Both the position numbers and the translations under genes were made by a program. 64,000 nt of DNA from NCBI RefSeq assembly GCF_035046485.1, contig NC_085138.1, positions 368,469,238-368,533,237 of the forward strand, given 5' to 3'. The DNA comes from Aedes albopictus. Lineage: Eukaryota; Arthropoda; Insecta; Diptera; Culicidae. The notes under the pieces are model-generated. The model was given only the letters and a program-made list of their open reading frames with translations, was not told the DNA's origin and made no database searches. This document shows positions 23,211 through 33,818 of this stretch, piece after piece; within the stretch, counting starts at the first letter, position 1; every line of letters begins with the position of its first letter.

Positions 23211-24270
23211 TGGGTCATTCCGCGCCAAGTGACCGACCGCTTGCAATCGACCATCACGGATTTGAACCAAATTTGACTGAAACATTTGTTTAGATGGAAA
23301 AAGGAAAAATCCATCCTCTCTTTCTTTTATATTTATCATTGAAACATTGCTCATACACATTTAATACCTTCAGCTTTTTTGATGGAAATCGTTCAGGTAA
23401 TCCAGTAAGAATATTATTTTTTTGAAACAGTATTGCCAGATATCATATTTTTCAATTTCAAAATTAAAAATCTATTTTTCGTATATTTTGATTTCAAAAA
23501 TTTTGATTCCATCGTGTTTATCAGACGTTTTTCGATCGAAAAAGCTTAACTCCCCAAGGTAATTTGCGTCGTTCTTGAGATATAGCGTTTTTAAGAAAAA
23601 ATATTCATTTTTTTCATATAAAATATCAGTTTATAAATTTCGTAAAAAACATGTTCGATACCATATAAAGACGTTTTGTGCTGATTTGAGCTAAATCATG
23701 TATAATAAGGATTAAAAAAATGTGACAGTGTTGCCAGTTCATCAGTTATGAGTCTATAGTAATGGACTAGCATAACCTGTTGAACTAAAAAAATGTATCT
23801 ATCGAGATCATCAATTCTAAACAAATTTCATATATTTAACATTATCTGAACGTAAGTGCTGCCAAATAAGTATTTATTGTAGAAATCTTCATTTTACTAG
23901 AACTTTAGTATGTAATCTAATTAACCAGCTAAAAGTATTTTTTTTTTCATTTAGGTTTAGTACATTTGGCAGCATCGACGTAAAATATATTCAGGAAAAC
24001 ATTTTATGGGTGTATTTATAAGCAATAGTGCTGAAAATGTCATTTCGATATATCTACTTTCAATAACCTACAGCTAATTTCAGAAGCTGAACCTGAAAAT
24101 ATGGAATATGATAAAATATGAAGTATGATATCCTTTGGAATTAGATAATATTAGATACTACGCATCGTCGCGCAATTGATAGCTCAGACTTCAGTATTTT
24201 TATTTTATATTCGAATATTCAACTTCTTATAAAAATCCCTGATTTCTACGGCAGTGTTGCCAAATATGCT
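23211..24270 (+). mobile_element. Diverged single-arm relative of the 41-45 kb foldback
   Basis: Begins TGGGTCATTCC after a TA, as does the left end of the 41172-44920 element, and follows that arm in order (the 'gaccatcacgga', 'cttcagctttttt', 'gaaaaagcttaactcccc' and 'gtgttgccag' blocks). It is clearly more diverged than those arms are from each other. The right end is approximate and no partner arm was found nearby. Confidence 0.6.
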
Positions 24271-24487
24271 AGTATTCCACGGAAACACAAACAATAGGTG
24301 CGGAGATGCTTAGTATTGCGATTACTCTTACTGTGAATGCATCACCCCTATGAAGGGATCGCAGAATAATAGATCATGTCCTTTATTGTCCCGGGCAGAG
24401 AAGTGAAGAACAGTGTTGAGTATTGTGTTGTCTATTGATGTGATTGCATATGGTATGGGTTTTTGTTTGTTTTTCGTGGCGAAGAAT
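24271..24487. other. Unrecognised spacer
   Basis: Short unclassified sequence before the SINE target site. Confidence 0.3.
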
Positions 24488-24502
24488 GAACTAAAATTTC
24501 TG

Positions 24503-25240
24503 GCACGGACACGTTTAATGCTATTTGCTCTTTGAAGAAAGCACGACACTAGACAACGGACTAGCATGCAACGCCCAGTGGCACAGCCGAAAACTTTTCC
24601 TGACCAGGGTCGTGCAATTTCGAATGGAAAACATGACGTACGAAAGCTGTAGCAAATCGTTTCCCATACGAACGGACTGCTGTGATGCTTCATCTCTCAC
24701 CCAGCAACACACTTGTTCGTTGCTGCTACAGAAACAAGTGTGTATGAAACATGGGATGATACACTTGGATTTTCGTTTCATTTACTTATGAGTCATTGAA
24801 ATACTTCAACATGCTAAAAACACTATTTAAACCACATTTTTAAATAGTGGTGCACGCCAATAGAATGATAATTATGTTTTATGAAAGAGGATAACAAATT
24901 CGACCACTTAAATCCAATTAACCGGCGCCCGTAACCATTGAGAGACTAGCGCGCACCAGTGATACACTAATGCTCTGACGGGTGAAGCACAAGCAATGCG
25001 ACCGGGTGGGAGACTACCGAGTGCTACGATGAGTGGAAAAGTTTTTTTTAACGACCGAGTCATTAGAAAAATGTATGAAACATTTGAAGTGACTCATTCA
25101 AATGTTGCATGAAAGTGTATCATTGAAACGAAATTGTACGCCCCTGTTCCTGACAGCTGCGGCGGGAATCGAACCTGCGCTCCTCAGCACGATGAGACTA
25201 AAGGCTTGGTGACCGTAGCCGCACGACCACCAAGCCGCAC
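24503..25240 (-). mobile_element. tRNA-derived SINE with 15-bp TSD, split by a hAT MITE
   Basis: Flanked by a 15-bp direct repeat GAACTAAAATTTCTG (24488-24502 and 25241-25255). On the minus strand the head (about 25240-25159) is tRNA-like, with a perfect B box GGTTCGATTCC and a long variable region like class II tRNAs. The body resembles the SINE at 40437-40676 ('ccactgggcgtt', 'gtccgttgt'). A 542-bp hAT MITE interrupts it at 24605-25146; without that the SINE is about 188 bp. Confidence 0.9.
24605..25146. mobile_element. hAT MITE with 8-bp TSD, inserted in a SINE
   Basis: Ends CAGGGTCGTGCAATTTCG and, inverted, CAGGGGCGTACAATTTCG. Flanked by perfect 8-bp repeats TTCCTGAC (24597-24604 and 25147-25154). 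CAGGG termini plus an 8-bp TSD are diagnostic for the hAT superfamily. No transposase is present. Confidence 0.92.
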
Positions 25241-25255
25241 GAACTAAAATTTCTG

Positions 25256-27836
25256 AGAGAAATGGATTCGTGGCGTTTGCTCCCTAGAGGGGTGCTAACT
25301 ACTTTTATTAGGCGTAAAAGAGGTCGGTTCTACGCGAACGTTAACTCCGATAAATCAAATCGATTGTTCGATCAATTATAGATGACTCCCAGATCGACAA
25401 TGTATCGTATCATGACAAGGATCGGTACATTCACCTCACTCTATTCATATTCACTCCTTTATGCTGAATCGAATCGAGAAGGATGCAGCAAACGGATTGT
25501 CGTGATCAACCACGCAACCCCATCACCAGTGGGAAGCCATGCGCAGGTTGCTTGACATGGATATTCGTTGCCGTTCGTCGCAGTTTAGATCGCAAGCGAA
25601 TGAATGAATGGCGAATGGTGAAGAATGCTGGTGAGAGATCGAAGTGGCTGCTGTTGTCGCTGTCAAGCAAACACACAAACTAAAGCGACAATCGTTCGTT
25701 GTGACCAATCGTGGAGTAGCAATCATAAATTGTGTTGCCATCCATGCTCATTAGACTGGCCCAAATACAAAAATGTCGAAAAATTCCACGGAGCACCCTC
25801 TAGAATCGTGCCTTTGGATGAGAAGAACAATCTGTGAAAGATTCAGCTCAATCGGTTGAAAACTGAGCTGGCGCAAATGAGTTGAAGGTTTGTATGGGAT
25901 ATTCAGTCCAAATATATGGGAAATTGGATGATCTCCAGTCTCTCATACAGCACGCCGGTTTCACGAGTTCAATTTGGCTCAGAATTGAAAGAGTAGCAGT
26001 TGATACCCTAATGAACAGCTTTGTAGAAGACCATATCATGATAAAACTTAATTTAGTTGCGGTTTTAGCCAAAGATACCAGGATGAGGACATCTTCCCCC
26101 GTTTACTCTCGGTTGTTATATAATCGTAAAGTGATGTTCGATCACTTTTTGTGCATTCTTATTGCTGAAGCATCACGATCTGCTTATGAATGTAATATTC
26201 CAGATCATGAATTTTGGTTCCGGGTGCAAAAGTGGCCATAATCGTGATGAATAAAGTTTATCGCGACTTGTAACATGATCTGATAACGAAGGATCCCGCG
26301 ATAAAGCGTGCATCAGATGTTTGATTGCTCTGTGATACGAGCATAGCGCGAGGGTGTCGCATCATGCTACCGCAAGAGCAACGGCTATCTTTGATTGTTC
26401 GTATGGTGTATCATTTATCGTTAGAAGTGATTTTCTTCCATCCTTGCCAATTACATTTCATTCGGGTGTGTGGGGGCCCAGAGGGGGCCCCCAGGGAGAA
26501 AAAATACATTTCATTTTGTAAGGGATTTTTGTTTGCTGCTGTCAGTTTTTCTTCGGTTTATGGTGCCGGTGATGTGGGCCCGAGAGGCCCAAGTAGGTTT
26601 TGAAGCTTCTTTGATAGAAAAACACTTGTAGATTCATACAATACTCCTAGTTCGACAGACAGCTTGCGGGTGTCAGGAAGACTGGCAATGTTTGAATACT
26701 ATATGCTGTTTTCTTAATAACTAGTACGACCTGCAATCGTTTCTTCGTTATTCTATCTAACCTTTGGAAATTTGAGGCATATAAGTAATTTTTCAAATAA
26801 GATCTAAAAATTTAAAAATCTTAGTAATTGATTGATTGATTTATCTTTATTTGAGAGACTTTCAGCCCTTGGACACATCTTAGTAATCCAGAACCTAAAT
26901 ATTGTTAGGCTTTGCGTCTGTTTTCATAAAATCCCTTAAAAGGAGGCTTTACTCCACTGGGATGTTGTGTAAAAACTAGTATATAGTTACTCGCTCACTT
27001 ATTATATTGCATTAACTTGTTTTATCTCAGCTATTAAATGTAGATTTATTATTAGTGTCGCCAACTGGCTGAGAATAGATGCGTCCACTACCAGGGGACT
27101 CTAGTGACACCTTGTGTAAAGAGTCGTTTGGTGTGGGGATGAGTGAAGGGTCGCAAAAAAAGTTGCGATTACATTTAATGCTGCTTTTCACAGATCTTTT
27201 CCTATTTTATGGGGGTTTTTTGGCGGGAATCGTAGCCATAAACGTAGGTAATTATGTAGATGTTTATCGATCGGCTTCATATTCAATGCCTACGAATTAA
27301 CTGACCGTGTGAAGAGGGAGAGCAAAAATGAATTTGTTTGTATTGAATATTCAGTGCAGAATCATTCAAATTCGTGCTGTTTTCAGTCAATGACTGTAAA
27401 CATTTTGCACCCTGGTTTTGACCGATTGATAATTCTGGTGAGCAGTCGTCATATCAAAGAACGGCAGACGGTGGTCTTCTATTTCCACGGTGAACTGGAT
27501 GTGTTCGTTTTGTACGTTGGAAATGTTGTTTCGTAAAATAGACTATTGGACAACACAAAACTCACACCAATACACTCTCCAAAATAATTTTGATCATACT
27601 CACACCAGCTGCCATAATCAACCACACAAACTCACACGATATAAGAGAAAAGCAATGGTGATCCATCAAGCGCAAGGTGTCAAGTTCAAGAGCAGTAAAA
27701 TTTGCTATAATGATATGATATGGCGATAAATTTGCAAGTTTAGTCAAAATGTGCTTTATTTCTATGGGAAAGGCATAAAAACACATTATATAAAGCCAAT
27801 TTTGGTCAAAATTTGCCCCAATAAGGATATAATTGC
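25256..27836. other. Unrecognised sequence
   Basis: No gene recognised. Open frames such as 25882-26241 (+, 119 codons) are without motif and overlap open frames on the other strand. A GC-rich hairpin lies at 26471-26493. The sequence from about 25750 may include an old dispersed repeat ('actggcccaaatac'), but no boundaries are visible. Confidence 0.3.
26471..26493. other. GC-rich hairpin
   Basis: TGGGGGCCC, five-base loop, GGGCCCCCA: a perfect 9-bp stem in AT-rich surroundings. Function unknown. Confidence 0.6.
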
Positions 27837-28240
27837 CGGGGCCCGTGGCATAGTGGCTACACGTTTGCTTCATAAGCAGATGGTTATAGGTTCGATCCCA
27901 GTCCCGGCACTTTCGTCAGTTGCTCTTTTCCCCTTGAGAGCAGCTGACACTGACCCTCTTCTGAGCCCATGGCTCAAATGAACCCGGATACTTGGACATC
28001 GGCGAACGGCAACCCATAATGGACCCCCCCCCAGTCGGACTGGAAACAGGAACAACCAACAGCCACACATCAACATCCTCGTGCTCATCATTCGATGTAG
28101 TACAATTAGAATAGAATACATTTAGGCGCTGTACAAAGTGCCTGTACAATTGTACAGCTTCCAATTGGAATTGCTCACGCAGTGCCCTAGTGGACAATAG
28201 AGCTGTAAATTAGGTTAAGTGATCGAAGAATAAAAAAAAT
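27837..28240 (+). mobile_element. tRNA-derived SINE (Met-like head)
   Basis: The head folds as a tRNA: 7-bp acceptor stem GCCGGGG with GTCCCGGC, D stem CGTG/CACG, anticodon loop TTCATAA (CAT), A box TGGCATAGTGG and B box GGTTCGATCCC. A roughly 330-bp body follows, ending in 'gtaaattaggttaagtgatc' and an A-rich tail. The T stem is degenerate and there is no trimmed 3' end, so it is a SINE rather than a functional tRNA gene. No TSD was found. Confidence 0.8.
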
Positions 28241-28411
28241 CCTCCAGAAGTTTCTTCAGGAATTCCTATTGATGTACTGTATAGATTTTACCGAGGAGTT
28301 ATTCCTGAGAATCTTCCAATTTTCCTGGTGGGAATGCTTGAGAAACTCCATCTAGGAATCGTGTACAAGTTCGTGTAGGGTAATTGATCCGATTATGGAG
28401 GAGTTAAGCAC

Positions 28412-29100
28412 TGCACAATGGAAAAAAATAGGTATAAAACGCGAATAAATTCAATATCTCAGCTCGGAGTGGATGGATTTGAATGAATTTTTGACACAAA
28501 CTGCAAAAATCTCTATAGTTTCAGATAAGGAGGGTGTCGTTCGCCGCACGTTGCTGGAAATCTGTGTATCGGGCCCGTTTTACCCCATTCTCTCTTATTT
28601 TCGCCTTTTTGGAAAAATCCTGAAGTGTAAAATAAATAATTCATTTAATTTGGGTTTGTGTAAAAACTTCCGTAGTTTCGAATGGAGCTGGTTGGGCTTT
28701 CCGCACGGCCCTAAAAATTGAAATATTTTCAAATTACCCCGACATCCCCTTTTCCTTTAAAATTGCACATACTTCACTGCCCGAAGTGGAACGCAAACCA
28801 TAAGAGCAGGACCAACCCTATGTCAAATTGCCGATACTGTGGAAGTTTTTACACAAATACGAGTTAAACAAGACGGGACGGGAATAGAAGAGGATTTTCT
28901 CAAAAATGTGTTAGAAAGAGAGAGCGGGGTAAAACGAGCTCAACACACTGATTTCCAGCATCGTGCGGCAAATGACACACTCCTTATCTGAAACTATAGA
29001 GATTTTTACAGTTTGTGTTGAAAATTTATTCGAATCCATCCACTCCGAGATGAGATATTGAATTTATTCGCGTTTTATACATATTTTTTCCCACTGTGCA
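28412..29100. mobile_element. 689-bp foldback MITE
   Basis: Arms of about 200 bp or more (28412-28615 and 28905-29100), inverted. Ends are TGCACAATGGAAAAA and, inverted, TGCACAGTGGGAAAA. Further inverted matches continue inwards (around 28660 and 28840). Open frames are arm shadows. No clear TSD. Confidence 0.85.
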
Positions 29101-29262
29101 CTGGGTCATGTTTAAACTACAATTGTATCGCCCCAAGCAAACTTTTTACATGAATTGAATTGAAAATAACAAAATCCATCCTTAATCTACGGGAAAATAA
29201 CGAAATATTGCCACTTTGATGTTGTAATGAGCATTTTATTCGTTTTTATCTGAAAAAACATG

Positions 29263-29344
29263 GTGTTCCTAATGTTGCGGCATTTGGTCCTATTGTTGCG
29301 GTATCCCATTGAAATCATATGGAATACCGCAACATTAGGAACAC
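29263..29344. repeat. Short inverted repeat, MITE remnant
   Basis: GTGTTCCTAATGTTGCGG (29263-29280), a related direct copy 'cctattgttgcggta', then the complement CCGCAACATTAGGAACAC ending at 29344. It resembles the end of a foldback element; the boundary is uncertain. Confidence 0.6.
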
Positions 29345-30139
29345 AGCAGCAAACACATTAAGGAAAATATTTTTTAAAGAGGTTTTTGGGCAAATCTTAA
29401 GCAAACAAATGGTGCAATCTCATAATTTAAGCATAATATATCTATTAAAAATACCTTTTGGTAACATTTCAATCGAAAAAGTGCTCAATTGCCATAACCG
29501 CAACATGAGATACTACCACATCGATGAGAACAATTATCCTATAAGTTCTTTCAAAAAATCATCCAATTGTACCTTGAGGGATACTTTCAGAACTGGTGGG
29601 ATTTCTTTAGGATTTTTTTTTTTTGAGAATCCTTAGTTTCTTCTGAGAACCCTTCAGGAGTTGCTGGAAAAATCCGCAAATCGTTTTCCAAGATCCTAGA
29701 CTTCATTTTTCTAGAGAAGCTTATTTCTAAAAGACTTAACTCCTAATTCACCTAAAAAAACTTCTGAATTATTTCCTGCCGATTTTTCAGAAGAAACCCA
29801 TTAAGGAATCTGGAGGAATACAAGGTAGAATCGCTAGTAGGAATTACTGAAGAAAACCAAGGAAGACAAGAGAGAACTCTGGTAGAAATTTGAGCCCCAT
29901 CGGAAAGAAATAGCGACCTGGAGAGAACAATTCAGCACATCACGTAATTTCAAGAAAGTCGTGTAAAAAATCGCGTGAAATTTATATCACTTAAAAAAAA
30001 GGTTTGTAAAAGAGATAGTAGTGTAAAGTTCAGGTTATGACAAGCAAAGACAGCCTTAAACTGTTTAATTTCTCGAATAACACTTGGAGTAGCAGGTCAA
30101 GTTCCAGTTGGTACGTAGAGCTGTAAAAAAGAAGAAGAA
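29345..30139. other. AT-rich unrecognised sequence
   Basis: No gene or clear repeat. A few scattered 'aattcct'-type pieces hint at very old satellite. Confidence 0.3.
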
Positions 30140-30219
30140 AGAAAGAGAAGGATGTTTAGAATGAAGTTCTTGGAGGGGTCTTCCTCCAAGAACTTCATTC
30201 TAAACATCCTTCTCTTTCT
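30140..30219. other. Perfect 37-bp inverted repeat, 6-base loop
   Basis: Left arm 30140-30176, loop GGTCTT (30177-30182), right arm 30183-30219; all 37 pairs match. It is too perfect to be old. Possible origins are a template-switch event or a very young element. If transcribed it would give an 80-nt precursor-like hairpin. Confidence 0.9.
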
Positions 30220-30322
30220 GGACATCCTGGACTCACGTTTCAGTTCTTTTGTTTTGTTTTCCATAAGAAAGAAATTCCTGGGAAAACAAAAACTGTATCA
30301 AAATCGATTTTCGGAAGCTCCT

Positions 30323-30502
30323 AAAAGATTTCTGAAGGACTGAAAACAAACCATCAGCCGTTAAAAAATAATGCACAATCGAAATCACTTGTTGCCAAAA
30401 CATAGTCGTTTGTCCAGGAGTAGTTTTGGAAAAATTATGCTAGAAGAAAAATGTTTTTGATTCCGAGCAAATATGGGGGGAACAAGTCTCCTCAGTCTCC
30501 CC
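30323..30502 (-). mobile_element. Truncated copy of the 5208-5724 element
   Basis: Inverted and similar to 5208-5399, ending at CAGTCTCCCC (30493-30502). Only one half of the element is present. Confidence 0.7.
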
Positions 30503-30569
30503 TACCGGCAATGTCACAATAGATCTACAAACTGGTCGCAGTAACAGACCCGAACAGAAATAATAAAAA

Positions 30570-31170
30570 AAAGCCACCTAGCGGATAAACCAAGAACCAA
30601 CTAGTTCACTATCGGATAGCTCTTGATGTCCTGATCAATTTTGCCGAAGACAAAAATTTTCTATGTAGTCTGTTTGTTAAGAAACAGAAGTTAAGAATTT
30701 CTGACTCACTAGCGCCACCTAGTGGATAAACCTAGAACCAACTAGTTCAATATCGGTTAGCTCTTGATGTCCTGATTGACCTTTTCGTAGACGAAATTCT
30801 GCAACTCTTCTTTGTAGTCGGATTCTCGAGATACAGAGGTATAAATTGTTTAGGACTCACAAACGCCACCCAACGGATAAATCCAGAACCAACTAGTTCA
30901 CTATCGGATAGCTCTTGATGTCCTGATCAACTTTGCTGAAGACAAAAATTTTCTATGCAGTTGGACTGTCAAGGTACGAGCGCGACGATATTGGCAATGG
31001 CTGTTGACGAAACATCTATCAAAGCACAATGTTTCATGATCACTAGCGCCACCTACTGGAGGGATTACGTACTAAATTACGTACTATCAGAGAGTCCTTG
31101 ATCTCCTCAACAACTTTGCTGAAGACACCAGTATTCCAAAATGCTTCATTTCTCCGCAGTTATCGCAAAA
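30570..31170. repeat. Tandem repeat, about 145-185 bp period, 4 units
   Basis: Four units, each with a GCGCCACCTAGTGG-type core (near 30575, 30709, 30852 and 31044), then 'ccaactagttca', 'tagctcttgatgtcctgat' and 'ttgc(c/t)gaagac' blocks. Units are diverged. The core resembles the CTCF binding motif CCACTAGGTGGCGC in reverse. No protein is encoded. Confidence 0.75.
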
Positions 31171-31199
31171 GTTACTGATCTATAAATAGATCACTGGGC

Positions 31200-31803
31200 G
31201 AAAATGGGTTCGACGGCCAGTTAACAACGGACCAGATCTTCACAGTACGACAAATCCTTCAGAAATGCCGCATCACCTGTTCATCGACTTCAAAGCGGAA
31301 TTCGACAGTGTCTTTACCATGCAGAGCTGTGAAAAATCATGGACGACAACGGCTTTTCTGGGAAGCTGACCAGACTGATGAAAGCAGCGATGGACGGTGT
31401 GCAAAACTGCGTAAGGGTTTCGGGTGAACTATTCAGTTCCTTCGGATCTCGTCGGTGACTGTGGCAAGGTGACGAAATCTCATACCTACTCTCAGGATCA
31501 AGTACAAGGACAAGTCGGGCTCAACAACCGTGGTATGATTTTAACAGAAGTCACGCATTTTGTGTGCTTTGCAAATAACGGCGATATCCAAGCAATTCAA
31601 GATTTTGAGCGACGTGTCCAGGTGAACGGTGCGAAGGATGAACCACGAGCTAGCTGCACTCCTTGACGAACCCAGTATCCGGAATATGGCCAAAGTTGGA
31701 AGGATACGGTGGGATGTTGCAAGAATGCCGGACAACATGTTAGGTACAGATCCGGATGGCACAAGAAGGCGTGGAACGCATAGAACACGATGGGTGGACC
31801 AGT
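31200..31803 (+). pseudogene. Decayed non-LTR reverse transcriptase fragment
   Basis: Pieces of the same kind of ORF2 as at 264-2900, in three frames with many stops. They include HLFIDFKAEFD (motif A area, about 31273-31305), MDDNGFSGKLTRLMKAAMDG (from 31341), FVCFANNGDI in place of the FADD motif (about 31557), and then the RRMNHELAALL and RRGTHRTRWVDQ C-terminal motifs ending at about 31803. The catalytic aspartates of motif C are gone (ANN). It ends shortly before the TA-flanked MITE at 31928. Confidence 0.8.
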
Positions 31804-31927
31804 AACTTATTAACGAATAAAAATCATAAGTATACATATACATGAAAGTTCGATAACAATCCAGATTTTTATACCGTGGGTTATACTCAAAGACTATGGA
31901 ACGTAAAATTCGTTTAAACGCAACATA

Positions 31928-33363
31928 CAGGGGATGGCCAAAATGTTTGGGATACACGCAACAAAATCCGTTCCTGAAATCGTCAACATCCAGTCACGTA
32001 TCCTGGAACAATTAAAATTTCCTCTTACGAAAATACACCATGAAAAAATATCACAGAATCGTGAACTGTGTTCCGCAACATGTACGTAACGCCTGGATAA
32101 TGGAGTCCATAAAGAACATAGATCACAGAAATGTGAACTAAGTTCTAACAATGATGGTGCTAATCACGTAAACAAGAACTTAGTTCACGGCAAATGGATT
32201 TCAGTTCATGGGAACTGGACTAAAAATCACAGGAATGAGAACGCAGTTCATGGTCTGTTGTTGAGTTCCAGTAGCCATGATTTCTGTTCACGGAAGCGAA
32301 ATCGCTGTTTTCGTTCAGGTGCCGATATAATCACGGGGTTGGGAGTTCGGATTTGTTTTTAAAGATAGATATCTATTTTTCAGGTTTCTAGAACTATTTG
32401 CACATTGCTAGTATTCCACAGTTGTTTTACATAAAATCACATCATATTTCACAGTATGAGTGCTTTTATTTCAGTTTTATGATAACCTTTTGTTGTCCGT
32501 TTCACTCAGGGGATATGGACTATGGATTGGCAAGATGCAACCTTCTATGTAACTTTGATAGTTTATTTTTAACAACTCGCGATGCAATGAATGCATTTAA
32601 ATGTGACGGGATATCCATTCTTCGCTGATATTTCACACCTTTCACATAATCAACTAACGATTGCATTTTTCCCAGCGGCGGCGGTGGCGGCGGCGACGAC
32701 TGGCATCTTACCGAAATGCTTCTTTTGGTAATCCGTAAGCAGCACACACAACAGTATTCACTTTGTCGGCCGCTAATGCAGCGCAAAACCCTCAAAATAG
32801 AACATTTTGCACAAAATAAGAGAAAATCTAATACAATTTTTACTCTATTCACATTCCTGGCACTTTTTGTTGTTCTTTTCACAAACGTTACTAATAATGA
32901 CAGCGCGCGTGATTTGTGTTCACGATATCAAGAACAAAATCCAGATTATGGTTTTTTGAGTTCTAGGTATCGTGATTTCATTTCTTGCTTTTGGAAGCGT
33001 TACTATATGGATAGCTCGGCATGCATTGCGTTCCTGTATTTGAGAACATTAGCATGGAAACTATGAACAGTGAATCACAGAAACGGGAACCAAATCACAA
33101 TTTCGAATGGGTGCTAAGTTCAGGTTTACGCGATTTTTTATTCACGGATACCGGAACGGATTTTTTTGCGTGCAGAACGGTTCTAACTTCGCGAAAAATT
33201 AATCAATCGAGCCCAAACTTGTACCAATGATGCACATATAATAGGTTGATAAACAGTCAAAATTTGAGATTTTTTGATGCACTCCATGAAAAGTTACAGC
33301 ATGTTAATTTTTTCTTGTGGGAGAAAAGAAGTTGCCTATCCCAAACATTTTGGCCATCCCCTG
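31928..33363. mobile_element. TA-flanked MITE (Tc1/mariner-like), split by copy C
   Basis: Ends start CAGGGGATGGCCAAAATGTT and form a perfect 27-bp inverted pair, flanked by TA on both sides (31926-31927 and 33364-33365). Without the 1218-bp insertion it is about 218 bp. No transposase. Confidence 0.88.
31955..33172 (+). mobile_element. 1218-bp non-autonomous DNA transposon, copy C
   Basis: Same ends, length and internal frames as copy B and the same orientation. Inserted immediately after the 27-bp left TIR of the TA-flanked MITE. One noted difference from A and B is A at 33060. Confidence 0.88.
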
Positions 33364-33651
33364 TACTCCCATTCGCCATAATGGACCGTTTACCCGAACC
33401 CACGATCACGGAGTAGCCATACCCCTACGAAGCCTTTGTTAAGGCATCGCCGTTTAATGAATATTAATGTCGCATTATGACACCGCGCACCGCAATGTTC
33501 AATGCAGGAAGCATAAGACCGCAGCGCAACAGCAGTGTCGGCGACGATATGCAATAATGAGATGAAATTGATATTAATTTCTTCTGCTGAAAGAACACGG
33601 ACTGAATCGGGACCGCACAGGGTATGGTGGCGGTGATATGGGCGGAGAAAT

Positions 33652-33818
33652 GGCGCTGTCCATTAACTACGTAGACTCAATTTTGGCAATCTCAGACCAC
33701 CCCCTCCCCCCTCGTAGACTTTCGTTCATACAAAATTTTCGAAATTTGTAAGGACCGTAGACTTTGGCCAGATCCCCCATCCCCCCCCTCAGAGTCTACG
33801 TAGTTTATGGACAGCCCC
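33652..33818. mobile_element. Harbinger-like MITE with 3-bp TSD
   Basis: 167 bp with ends GGCGCTGTCCATTAACTACG and, inverted, GGGGCTGTCCATAAACTACG, flanked by AAT (33649-33651 and 33819-33821). A 3-bp TSD with a G-rich TIR fits PIF/Harbinger. The interior is C-rich ('accccctcccccctcg'). Confidence 0.85.

Noticed and set aside
27837..27909. Functional tRNA-Met gene
   Set aside because: The T stem is imperfect and a SINE body with an A-rich tail follows directly.
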